This document shows positions 31,879-42,130 of a stretch of DNA of 64,000 bases, piece by piece. The notes below the pieces were generated by a model. It saw nothing but the letters and a program-made list of their open reading frames with translations. It did no database searches and was not told the DNA's origin. The stretch's first letter is position 1, and each line of letters begins with the position of its first letter. The position numbers and the translations under genes are program-made. The stretch is taken from NCBI GenBank assembly GCA_030704615.1, contig CM060732.1, positions 16,804,001 through 16,868,000 on the forward strand. The letters are read 5' to 3'. The DNA is from Takakia lepidozioides. Taxonomy: Eukaryota > Streptophyta > Takakiopsida > Takakiales > Takakiaceae.

Positions 31879-34025
31879 TTATGGATCGCCACTGTAACCA
31901 GATTTCCTCGTCTCCATCATGGCTAGGAGCCCGTCGTTGACAAGTTCGGACATGCCCGGGAAAACGATTCTTGATGGGTGCTCCAATGCGTCGTGTGGCT
32001 CTTTTACACCCTTCTTCTTCCGATCCGGCTTTGGGGGTGGGGGTGGGGTCTGCGCTTGGTCACGTCCACCCTGTCCAGAAACATCCACGACCTCCTTCTC
32101 CTTCTCCTCAGTTTGTTTTTTTGCGCCTTCCCCTTTCCCTTCCCCTTTCTTGGCTTCACTGGCGTATTTTGTGCCAGGGGCTCCTTCTTAGCCAATATCC
32201 TCAGGTTTCTCTCATGCAACTCCTTGTCCATCAGAGGGGCCAAGGCCTCCGCATTGTCATTTTTCGGGTTACAAGTTCATACCAAGGGCAACCCGAGCGT
32301 GGGATGTCTAGATACCAGCAGCAGTCTTGAAGGTGAGAACGCCCATAATCTTTAAGAATACTTGCAATACACATTGTCTCGGCGTTGGACGGGTCACACC
32401 AAAGGTCAATAAAGTGCGGGTGTCGACTGAGGTTCTTGCTTGGAATGAGAACGTTCTTGATGTACCTAGACAGGCAAAACAGAGCAAGCGTTAGTGAAGG
32501 GGAAAGCTGGAGAACAGGGTTTCTGGACCCCCTTAACTGTGCGCGTCAACGCACTCAATTCTGTATATATCCACCCATCCAGCACTTCAAAACAAGGGCA
32601 GGTACACTTCACTTAATCAACAAGTTGCTATCCACGTGGAATGGTGAAGGAACACACAAGTTGCCACCCCTAAACTGAGTGCGTCAATGCACACAGTCTT
32701 AGGAGCTGTTTATTCGTCAGAGCAGGGGCTGTACAGACAACATAAGTTATGCAGAATAGAACTGAGCGGTGGATAAAGAGTGAAAAGACAAACCTGTACA
32801 AGACCCTCTTCATGGCCTGATCTGATCCATGTTGCTACTCGAACTCATTTGTGCGCAAAATGCCTCCCTCTTTGGCAAACTCCATGAAGAAGCAAGTGCC
32901 GAAGCAAGTTGCCTTCCACTGCTGAACATAATCTTCAAGACTATCCGTCGGTGGAGTCATAGTTATCTTGTAATCGTGGAGCTGATTCTCCAACACCAGA
33001 TGTGCCCGAGCCTCTATTTGCGCAAAAACAACACCTCACTTTCAAACAGTACTTCACTTTCAGTTACGCAATGGAATTCTACCGAGGAAATGGACTAAGG
33101 AGGGGACTATACTTGGCTCTTGTACATGGCTTTGTGCAGCCATACATTGAAAACGTGGTCACTGAATTGCTTAATCACTCCTGTGTCCTTGTTCTTCTCA
33201 CACTTCGGAAAGCAGTGGTTATCTTTCACTGTCTGATCAGAGTTCCAAATCTCCAGCCATTTCACTTTCACGTCTGGCTCCACAACGGCAGTGGACAGGC
33301 GATGTAGCTTCTCCTCCATCATTTCGGGCTTGGTGTTCAGGTTCCAGTGGATCCTCACCTGATTTAAGAACTCTGTGCCGAAAGCGGGGTCGGCTATTCA
33401 AAGTGGTTTTACGAATGCGCTCATGTAGTGCTTTCGCGCATCTCCATCTCTGCGTTCATTGCTACTTCCACTCCCTTTGAGGTTCGCTCCGACGGGTCCT
33501 TTTTGGCATAGTACTCCGCTTTACCTTTCTCTCCAGCTTCCGCAATCTCTTATTGCACATCGCAATATAACATTAGAGACATGTGGTATAGGGAATGAAT
33601 AATTAGACAGAGCTGGGGAATGAATACTTACAGCGTACATGTAGTCACAGAAAGCCTCCCTTGTCAGCTTGTACCATGTGTCTGCGGATTTCGAGGTCTC
33701 GCACTTCTTGTAAGCCTCAGCACTAATAATGTTTTTGAAGGTGACCAGTGGCATTTGGCCTACCTTTTGTATCCTGAATAGAGTATGGACCAAATTTGTG
33801 GTCACGTGTGCACTTTCGGTTCCTTTGTAGTCACAACCCAAGCTCTATTACTTCCTCCTTGATCAGCCAATAGAAAACAGAGTGAATAAAAGTGGCTTAT
33901 GATTGCTTTGAGGATGAGGATTGCACTTACTTGTTGATGTCATGCATCGCCGTCAGAAGTGCGGTGACGTTTCCTTTTGGATCCAGCACCATCGACGGTC
34001 TCATGGCCCATAAATGAAAGGGGGT
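31879..34025 (-). other. unrecognised minus-strand region with coding-like blocks and splice-like sites
   Basis: Minus-strand frames at 33,841-33,632 (T-N-L-V-H-T-L-F-R-I-Q-K-V-G, then F-C-D-Y-M-Y-A), 33,358-33,110 (V-R-I-H-W-N-L-N-T-K-P-E-M-M-E-E-K-L) and 32,243-31,879 (very basic, K-G-K-G-K-A-Q-K-N-K-L, then a proline run) look protein-like. The first ends at GTAAGTATTC (donor at 33,631). Another GTAAGTGC lies at about 33,930. I do not recognise a family. It could be a gene fragment carried by a transposon or a degraded gene. Confidence 0.3.
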
Positions 34026-34077
34026 TAATCTCTCCCCCTCCTCAAGGGCCTGAATTATGGGCTGTCATGTTTCCTTT

Positions 34078-34097
34078 TATATATATATATATGCGAG
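34078..34097. repeat. short (TA)n run
   Basis: Simple TA dinucleotide repeat. No gene is recognised in 34,026-34,497. Confidence 0.7.
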
Positions 34098-34497
34098 ATC
34101 TGAAGAGGTATTGTTTGGGTTATATGACATTTTAGGAATGATATATATGTAGCATTTGTTTTAGCTGTGATTGGAGCTTTCTTATAGCTCAAGGCTCCCT
34201 AACAACACAACAAAAAGAGAAAAGACCTAGCACATAAAGGCTATGAAGGCACATAAAGGCCCTTATATACTCAAAGGCCCTTTTGAATTTGAGCAAGGAG
34301 GTTGTGTAATCTCGTGTGGGGAAAAGGCGACTTGGAGACGAGTAGGAAGCCGGCGTGGACCTAGTGACGAGCACCCAAAGGAGGGCCGTATAGAGTACCA
34401 TTGCATGAGGCATTAGAGCATCACAAGCACCTCCCACAGAGCAGGTTGACACTCCACTTACTTGATTGTTCATGCATGTGCATTGAATTTTTCCAAG

Positions 34498-35705
34498 CTA
34501 AGGCTTGAAGTTGAGTTGATTGATAGGTGCAATTGGGGAAATTGGAAACAATGATGTCATATGCCCTGTCATGAGTTCAGCAGATGTTGAAGTGATCATT
34601 ATGTACACCCAACCATACCCTGGTTTGGGCACTCCGTGCTGCCTGAAATACGAGCTTGGAGCATTTTTGCGGACTCCACCTTGCTGAAGTGTTCTGCAGT
34701 TGGAGGGAAACGCCAAACCAACTTTCCATTTCGTTTGGTTGGCCACAAGTGAGCATTCAGAGGAGGGACCCAAGCATTCGCGGAACTGGAAGCACCTGCA
34801 CGCACAGGGGCTTGTCTTGCAAGGGAGAAGCCTGCCTCCTCTAGCATTGCAATCTCTTGAGTTGTGAGGTCTGTTCCCACCTTGACGGGCCAAATGGTGG
34901 GTGGAGCTGGCTTCATCACCACGGAAGGTTGCACACTTCCATGCACATATCTGCCGCAGTCGTCCGCGTAGAACCAGAACTTGTGGTTCTTGGCTTCTGG
35001 TTGGCCGTATGGGCACATCAAACCAGTGAAAGTCAGAGCAGGAGTCCGTGCACCGCCTCTGGATATGGAAGAAGTGCATTTCTCGGAATTGGTTGCCCTG
35101 ATCGCTGTGCATTTCACCCGAGACCCTGCACTTGTGCGTTCTATGTGCCAGACGTGGTCGGAGCACATGGACTCCACAACATCAGGGAGCAAGTTTGTGT
35201 CCTGCACCAATGCACTTGGAGTGGTTGATGTTGGAGCCTGCTGTCTTGGCCTTGTTCATCAAGAAGGGAGGTTCCGGACAGGGATCTCTCATACAGGGGA
35301 ACACGAGGCGTGGAGAAGTTATCACGATCTGCCCTGTGCGAATCCAAATCCGAACCAGGTTGTGTGTTCAATCTCCTCTTACAGGAGCCGAATCTTTCCT
35401 CCCTTTCGAGATATGGAACTCTAGACACAAGAGGAGTTCCCTGGGCATACATGCTCACCGCCTGTGCTATCTTGCTTGGATCCCCTGATCTGCTTGCAGC
35501 ACGCAACATCGACTCTTGTCTTCCGGACCCCACCTCGCAAGAAGTCACGATATCTCGTTTGTTGTTGCAGGGCATGTATCAGATCATCTGTTGTTGCCAC
35601 ATACAAATCCCGACCTCGTTTCCTAGACTGTTGCAACCATGCGTTGTGCACTGTCTCTGCCAAATTGCAAGAAGGCATGTCTGCCATGTCCTCAATGGAC
35701 ATGTT
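34498..35705 (-). pseudogene. MULE-like family fragment, minus-strand copy (linker and Cys-rich blocks)
   Basis: The order on the minus strand copies 748-1686. First an intron acceptor (CAG at 35,708-35,706) leads into N-M-S-I-E-D-M-A-D and N-L-A-E-T-V-H-N-A-W. Then come M-L-R-A-A-S-R-S-G-D-P-S-K and an arginine-rich stretch. Finally V-V-E-S-M-C-S-D-H-V-W-H-I, P-A-L-T-F-T-G-L-M and K-F-W-F-Y-A-D-D lead to I-W-P-V-K-V-G-T-D-L. Several frame changes occur. This copy keeps Lys where the copy at 1519 has a stop. Confidence 0.55.
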
Positions 35706-35833
35706 CTGCAAAGTGGAAAAACACAAATCAAAATAGCGGGAAGGCAACATCATAACCACAACAAGTATAGTGAAATTTTCCAACTAACACAACGAAAGAA
35801 ACATGTAATAGAAGCCACGCACCGTTGTCATGA

Positions 35834-36088
35834 TTGCTCCCCACTGTCTGTACCGGAAGTGCCAAAACGCTAGCCAATCTTCCAATGCTCTCATACTCTC
35901 GTCCCGATTTTGTTTGTATGCTATCAACCAGTTTGGGGAAGAGAGGTAAATTCATTCCCTGCAAACATTTGTATTTCATATTTCTGAAGAGGATGGTTTG
36001 TGATCCTAGGCGTGACATCTTCATTCACCAGGCCACTATGAGTTACAACGAGGTCGATACTCTCTTGCAACGGGATACAAGCACATAG
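35834..36088 (+). pseudogene. SWIM-finger tail of the MULE-like family, third locus
   Basis: The plus-strand frame reads S-L-G-K-R-G-K-F-I-P-C-K-H-L-Y-F-I-F-L-K-R, then C-D-P-R-R-D-I-F-I-H-Q-A-T-M and V-D-T-L-L-Q-R-D. It lies head-on against the minus-strand copy at 34,498-35,705, so the two parts of this protein are in opposite orientation here. Confidence 0.55.
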
Positions 36089-36800
36089 GTAGCATCGACT
36101 ATCACTTTGTGTGCAATGTGGTGACTGTGCAAATTGGTATCTGCAATCTGAAATTTGGTTTACATGGATAGTGAGTATGCAATGTGGTATCTGGACAACC
36201 ATGCTGTCTAATGTGTATACTCAACATTGTCATTGACATTCAATTCAATTCAATTGCAACATTCCTAAGGTGGTGGAATGATATGGCAGCCCTTCTCCCT
36301 CCATTATGCTTGCAATTATACTATGTGTGTTGTCTATGGCAAGTTTTTAGAGCCATTCATCATGGCACCTTTGGAAGTGTGCATGTGTACTCGGGCCTTT
36401 CTCAGAGGCCCGTAAGTCATGGCGGGGGCTGGGAAAAGGTGCTATTTTCCTATTATATGGTGTTCCATCCAAAACTACAGTGTACCTCTGCTGTGTCACT
36501 ATGTACTACAGGCTTGTTTTGAAAGTGATCCCAACTCTCATTGTTTTATGAGAAGGAAGCAGGGTCTTCCCGTGTCAACCTATATGGCACTGACGTCCTG
36601 TCCCTATTTTGTCGTCCTTGTAATTGTAAATCACCCAGAAACGCTCCCCGTGAAGTGTCCCTTCTTTCCGTTGTCACTCCCCTTATCTGCCCGCAAGCTG
36701 TTCTAACCACCTAACTAATTAACCGTCATCCCTGTAGTAACACGTTCCTTCTGCAGACGTCGTTCCCTCACAGTCGTTCCCTGTCAATGATAACTGTTCC
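36089..36800. other. no gene recognised
   Basis: Only short unsupported frames. Probably partly the outer LTR region of the family B element that ends here. Confidence 0.35.
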
Positions 36801-37084
36801 CCATGTACTGTGACAGACTGTGTCAAGTTGTGCCGAGCCGAGCTGTGACTGGCTGTGTAAGGTTGTGTCGGCTGTGTCGGGCTGTGCGAAGCTGTGGCGG
36901 CTGTGACTGGCTGTGTCGGGCTGTGACTGGCTGTGACGGGCAATGTCGGGCTGTGTTGGCTGTGTAACCCCCCTAAAGCCTGCTGCTGCCACCTCTAAGG
37001 CTCCTGTTGGTCTCAGTCTGCGCAAAAATTAAGGGTACCCCACAGAACCCGTAAAAGCGTCTAAGTCCCAAGCAGCCCTCTAAC
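36800..37084 (-). mobile_element. presumed 3' LTR start of family B, with CTGTG array
   Basis: It starts TGTTAGAGGGCTGC on the minus strand directly after the polypurine tract. It contains an array of CACAGCC/TCACAGCC units at 36,965-36,830. The far end is not defined because no partner LTR is present. Confidence 0.45.
36830..36965. repeat. CTGTG-rich short tandem array
   Basis: Plus-strand units of GGCTGTGTCGG and GGCTGTGACTGG alternate. It is related to the 30-bp array at 40,975-41,160 in the same element. Confidence 0.75.
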
Positions 37085-37085
37085 A

Positions 37086-37106
37086 TTTACCCCTCCCCCT
37101 CTCAAA
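37086..37106 (-). other. polypurine tract of the family B element
   Basis: The minus strand reads GAGAGGGGGAGGGG followed by TAAA and then TGTTAG, the expected polypurine tract and LTR start just after the third ORF. Confidence 0.6.
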
Positions 37107-37117
37107 AAGCCGTGTCC

Positions 37118-40100
37118 TCACGGTTTACTGTTTGGGATTAGCAAACCTTTGTGAGCGAGCCCCTTTGACGGTGAGAGGTCTCGTGAAGGACTCATGTGCG
37201 AGCCTGAATCCTGTCTGGTTGATGGAGATGATTGAGCACTACCTGGGAAATGTCTGACCCTCCTTGGCTGATAACGAGGTAACCTCTCAGGCATAGGAGA
37301 TCCCCGTCGTTTCTTCTTTGCCATCTGAAGTGCATAGTCCTCTGCCATGTCGAAAAGGTCCGCAGAAGAAACAGTAGTATCAGAATCCCCGTCTCCCTTA
37401 GGGTGTTTTAACGGCCGAACTTTAAGTGGAATCCTCTGTGGCATACAATGTTGTCCAACCATATCTGGAAGTTTAAGTTGTACAACTTGTTGTAAGCGCT
37501 GGCACGCAAAATTAGTGAACGTCATGAACTCCTTATCTGTATAGGTATGTACAACTTGGAAGGCAATTAATTCCTTCAACATGGTACCTGCCCAGACTAG
37601 TACCTCGCAAAGTGATGATCCTCAATGGTCGATTGTTCGGAAGAACCTTAGTCCTAGTCGCCCAGCAGCCAAATGCGCATGATCTGGTAGTAATGAGCCA
37701 ACGACTGTGGCGGACTAAATTCCTTCCAAGCCCTTCCAACACAATGGGAATTTGGTTGAAGGGCATAATCATAGCCCGACTGTACTCCCGTGCAGCAGGA
37801 GTCTTAGGTGGGTTAAAAGCAGCATCCCCCCATACCTTAGGCTGTGGTGTGGCTGTAGTAACAACAAGGTCAGTTACCTGCACAGTCACTTGCTGTGGTA
37901 TTGGTACCACTGGCATCTCCCTGCACCCTTGCGAAGAAGACTGAAAAAATTAGAGTTCTGGCATGTAAATAAGTAGCCATCAGCTGCTCCTCAGGTACAA
38001 AGACTCTCTTGTCAATATTTGAACTCAGGTCATCCACCTGAGTCTGCAGGCCTTCTACATCCTCCTGTAACTCCGCTATTCTACTATAGACATTGTCTAT
38101 AGTAGTTGTGGCAATGTTCTGCACCTGCAGTCTGAGCTCATTCATCTCGCCCTGGGTGAGCTTCCGTGGTGCTTTGCCTTCCACTGGCCCTTGTGCTAAC
38201 CAGACCTGCATAAGGTGGTTATCCACCAAGTCGTGTGTGGCACCCCTGAGAGTTTGCTCCTCTGTGAGCCTGTATACATCTAACTGCTGCTGTAAAGCCT
38301 CTATACGCTTCGCATGAGGTTCAACCAAACTCGCATAGGCAGCAGCCAGATTATTGGCTTCCTTCCAAGCCTTGTTAGCCACAGAGAGTTCATTTCTATG
38401 ACCATGACTGTTTGTTGCAACTCCAGGATGTACCTCTCTTGGTCAGCCTCAACTTGTCTGTATTGCTTGAAAGTATTCTCATTACGATAGATTGTATTCT
38501 TCATATCAACAATGAGTTTCGCCTGCTCGAACTCTGTATGTAGTGCATTCACTTTTTGCAACTTGCCCTCATGCTTCACCTGCATTTGGTATAACTGTTG
38601 TTTATGTGCTTTGTGCAAATGGTCCTGCGCGAGGCCTGCTTCAATCAAATGTCCCTTGGCCAACTGCAAAGCAGCTTTTGTGTCCTCTAACTCTTGCTGT
38701 AACTTGAGATTGACCTCCTCATCGACCTTGTTTGCACACTCAGTGGCAAGTCGAGCCTCAAACCCCTTCCTGAATTCCTCCCTCAAAGCTGCCAATTGGG
38801 TAGATGGAACATGGGATTTCACATAAGTGCCCAACAAATTAAGTGTTCTGCTTATGGAACTCATAAGCATGGCCTGCTGAGGGTCATCATGGTGAGTTTG
38901 CTGCTGTTCTTCCTGATCCTCGACAGTGTGATGCCTCACCAACCATTCAGGCCATTGCCCCACCAGATTCTCTTCCTGAACCACCTCATCCGCCATAGGT
39001 GCTGCAGTGTCTTGATATTCTACCCCTGGTACCTCCATCACAGGTGTGGGTATTACGTGCACAACAGGGTTTTCCCTGGACAACCGCTGCACCTCTGGAA
39101 TCACTGATTCCCTTATCAAGCCAGAGTTTTCATAGAGAATGTCACCCTTTTCAATTTCGGCCACGACCTGCTCTGTAGTGGGTATGTCCAACCTTTCTCC
39201 TTCCAGAGCAATTGGGGGTGAAGTCATAGCATGTACTAACTGTGGAACCTCCAAAACATCTGAGTCAATTGGTTGTGGTGGCTGTGGTATCAAATTGACT
39301 TCCTCTTCCCCTCTCTGAAGGCCGTGCTTCCAATAATAGCAGCTCTATGTGCTGCTGTGCCCCATCCTGCACAAGAGCTTGGGAAACATTATCGTGCGGT
39401 TTCCATGAAGCCAGTGGATCCGCCACTACAGTCATACCCCGCCTCTGTCTCTTAGATTGGTGTTGCCCTGCCAGTCCACCCTCACTGTGTGAAGAGCCCT
39501 GCTCTTCAATTGCAGTGGTTTCTGCCTCAAACACTCCCATCTCCTTACGTTCCCGAGTATCAAGTATGCAAGAATCAAGAATTATTTGGGCAATGACTGG
39601 ACCGGACACAATGATCGGAGACTTAGGAGCAGTGCCCTGTAACCTCTTCATCTCGTCCACCAATCCGTTGTACATTAACTCCGCCCAAGCGACATCCTCT
39701 TCCCTCAAAGCTTTCAGGATCTCCTCTGTGAATGACCTACTCAAATACTGTTGGTTCTGTTTCATGGCAAACAGAACGTTCAATATTTGGCCAACTTCCC
39801 TAAGCCCTGGGTACTCGGCTTTGGTACAAGCGTAACCTTGAGTTTTAAAGAAACTCCCTTCTTGGAACAAATTCCCTATTTGCAATCTTGCCCTGTGCTC
39901 ATCCACATCCACATGTCCTGATGGCAAATCAAACAATTGCTGCAGGTACTGAGGAGTAATTTCTATATCTACTCCCCTCACCTGAGTAACTCCCGTCCAA
40001 GGCTCAAAATTCTGAAGAAATTGTATCATGAACTGCCGATGATGCAAGGACCAGTCCTTGCGTAGCAGCCCCTCCAATTGCAACTCCCTTAGCAGCTGTA

Positions 40101-40308
40101 CTGCCTGCGGTGCTGCAATTGTTTGCTTCTGCAGTATCGTGGTGCTCTTCACCCTGATATCCTCCATTCCCCTCACTCTCTTCATTCTAGTCAAACAGAA
40201 AGGCTTTGTTTGAAACAACTGAAGGAAAGCTTGCAGGGCACAGAGCATGAAGGTATGGTTGGCACAGAATGGAACAGGTAAGTGCGTGTAAGCCTGTGGG
40301 GCTTGCAA
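37118..40308 (-). pseudogene. family B third ORF (post-pol), coiled-coil rich, frameshifted
   Basis: Five overlapping minus-strand frames follow on from one another: 40308-39265, 39293-38301, 38382-37870, 37916-37533 and 37582-37118. The total is about 1,050 codons with frameshifts near 39,300, 38,390, 37,900 and 37,570. The first part reads L-Q-N-F-E-P-W-T-G-V, V-R-G-V-D-I-E-I-T-P and L-F-D-L-P-S-G. This layout resembles the putative plant transposon protein domain found in gypsy extra ORFs, from memory. The middle is a long heptad region (L-K-L-Q-Q-E-L-E-D-T-K-A-A-L-Q-L-A). The end is basic and Ser-rich. No signal peptide or membrane helix is seen, so an envelope role is not supported. Confidence 0.6.
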
Positions 40309-40650
40309 GTAACGAGTGAAAGAAAATGTACTCTCAATGCTTCCGTCCTTGCGCCACTACGTGAGAAGTAAAGCGAGTGTGTAATCCGTTACATCTGCCA
40401 TAGCTACAAAACTAGTGCTTTGATTGCCCCTGCCGTCGAGACCTTGACTATTCCGAGCCACCCCAACTCTTCCGCTCATAACACTTCCTATTTCTTGTTC
40501 TTGTTTCTTGGAGGGAACTACCTGCATGTAATTCGCACTCCTGATTGGCTGTGGACTGCTTAGGTAATTTCTTAATTCCACCCCCCTCCATGGACATTCC
40601 CACCTGGAATGTCCAGTAGGACAGCACATGTGGCATAGGTTTTTTTTTTT

Positions 40651-41379
40651 TTAAAAACTCGGAAAGGGTTCCGTTACCCTTACACTGAATGCATTAATGG
40701 GCCCACAATTTGTATTAGCTGCTGTACCGGGTAGGTACTTTGACGGCCCGATTTGTCCTCTTGCATGATGAAACTCACTTTTGCAATTGATGCAGCGCGG
40801 TGTGCATCGCCTTAGCGGCCACGTGTCCATTTCTAAACATGCCCCCGACTTCCCCTCTCCGCGTGGCACATTCTCCAAGTTTGACTTCCAAACTTTTTCT
40901 TCACTTGATGGCCACTTTTCTAACGTTAATTCGTGTCCACCTATCACGGACCCTATGGATTGTGTAACCTGTATGGGCTGTGTTGGGCTATGACAGGCTG
41001 TGTGGCACTGTGGTGGACTGAGATAGGCTGTGTCACGCTGTGATGGGCTGTGATAGGCTGTGTCACGCTGTGATGGGCTGTGATAGGTTGTGTGACACTG
41101 TGATGGGCTGTGATAGGCTGTATGATACTGTGATGGGCTGTGATAGGCTGTGTGACACTTGTACTTCCCGCCCTGGTCATACACGCTCGGCTTAACAACA
41201 AGTGCTCCATACTCCGGTATCATTGGCGCAGCCCGTGACTGCTTTTGCGTTTCAACATGCAAATCGTGCTGCAATGGTTTGTCATGGATACCACTGTACC
41301 CCTTCAACTTATTGGCATTGACTCTTCCCAGCATCTCTTTGTTAATGGTTTGTAACATGGTTGTGTTGTTATCATACAT
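40651..41379 (-). pseudogene. end of family B pol with decapeptide repeats
   Basis: After the TAG the frame continues I-N-K-E-M-L-G-R-V-N-A-N-K-L-K-G-Y, a common gypsy pol end. It then passes through six or more repeats of a ten-residue unit (H-T-A-Y-H-S-P-S-Q-x) coded by a 30-bp minisatellite at 40,975-41,160. The tail holds C-I-N-C-K-S-E-F-H-H. No domain is recognised after the repeats. Confidence 0.5.
40975..41160. repeat. 30-bp minisatellite in frame within family B pol end
   Basis: Plus-strand unit GGCTGTGATAGGCTGTGTCA plus ten bases, about six copies. The period divides by three, so the minus-strand frame stays open. Confidence 0.85.
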
Positions 41380-42130
41380 CTACTGTATGACATAAGGTCC
41401 CTTCCATGGTGATTTAAGCTTAGAAGCTTCAATCTTCCCCTTCTTCTGCAACCAGAAAACCAAATCTCCCGTCTTAAAAGTTTTTAATTTGCCTTCATCA
41501 AACTGTTCCTTCCTCTTCATCTGAATTCTGGTCATGTTATCAGCTGCATCAGCACGTACTTCTTCCACATGGTATAATTCATGTTTCCTGACCTTAATTG
41601 AATCTTCTAATTCCATTCTCTTTCCCCATTCAGTTCTCATGGTAGGTAACAAGAATTCCACTGGAAGTAAAGCTTCCATACCATAAACTAATTGGAATGG
41701 GTGTACTTAGTGGTGACTTTATATGAAGTCATGTATGACCACAAAGCTGTCAGCAGCTTTGTATCCCAATCCGTTCTGTTTGCATTGACTATCTTAGCCA
41801 AGATAGTATAGTATTTTGTTGGTAGCCTCTGCCTGCCCATTGCCCTGTGGGTAATACGTTGTACTCTTCCTATGCACAATCATGAACTCTTTAGTCAATA
41901 GTTCAATGGTCTCATTAATGAAGTGACTTCCCTTTTCACTGATAAATTCCAAGGGACAGCCAAATCGTGTAAGTATGTTCTCATACAGGAACCTTGCTGT
42001 GGACTTGGCTGTGTTGTCCCTCAGAGCTTTAGCTTCCACCCACTTTGTAGTATAATCAGTGGCTGTAATTATGTACTTGTTCTGTGTATTCTTGCCGGTG
42101 GGTTAATTGGTCCAACAAAGTCTAGTCCCC
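41380..42130 (-). pseudogene. family B integrase core and C-terminus
   Basis: Frames at 42,130-41,794 give A-T-D-Y-T-T-K-W (first catalytic Asp region), F-I-S-E-K-G-S-H-F and G-N-G-Q-A-E-A-T-N-K. In the second motif Glu stands where integrases have Asp (usually S-D-x-G). The next pieces, 41,879-41,688 and 41,679-41,380, read L-A-K-I-V-N-A-N-R, A-L-W-S-Y and G-D-L-V-F-W, ending S-P-W-K-G-P-Y. An in-frame TAG at about 41,380 separates the last residues. Confidence 0.7.

Noticed and set aside
36719-37025. Ser/Thr/Gln repeat protein from the CTGTG array
   Set aside because: The array is open in several frames and lies in a presumed LTR. There is no start context or conserved flank.
37118-40308. 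Envelope gene
   Set aside because: Position fits, but no signal peptide, membrane helix or glycosylation-rich ectodomain was seen. The coiled-coil and basic tail suggest otherwise.
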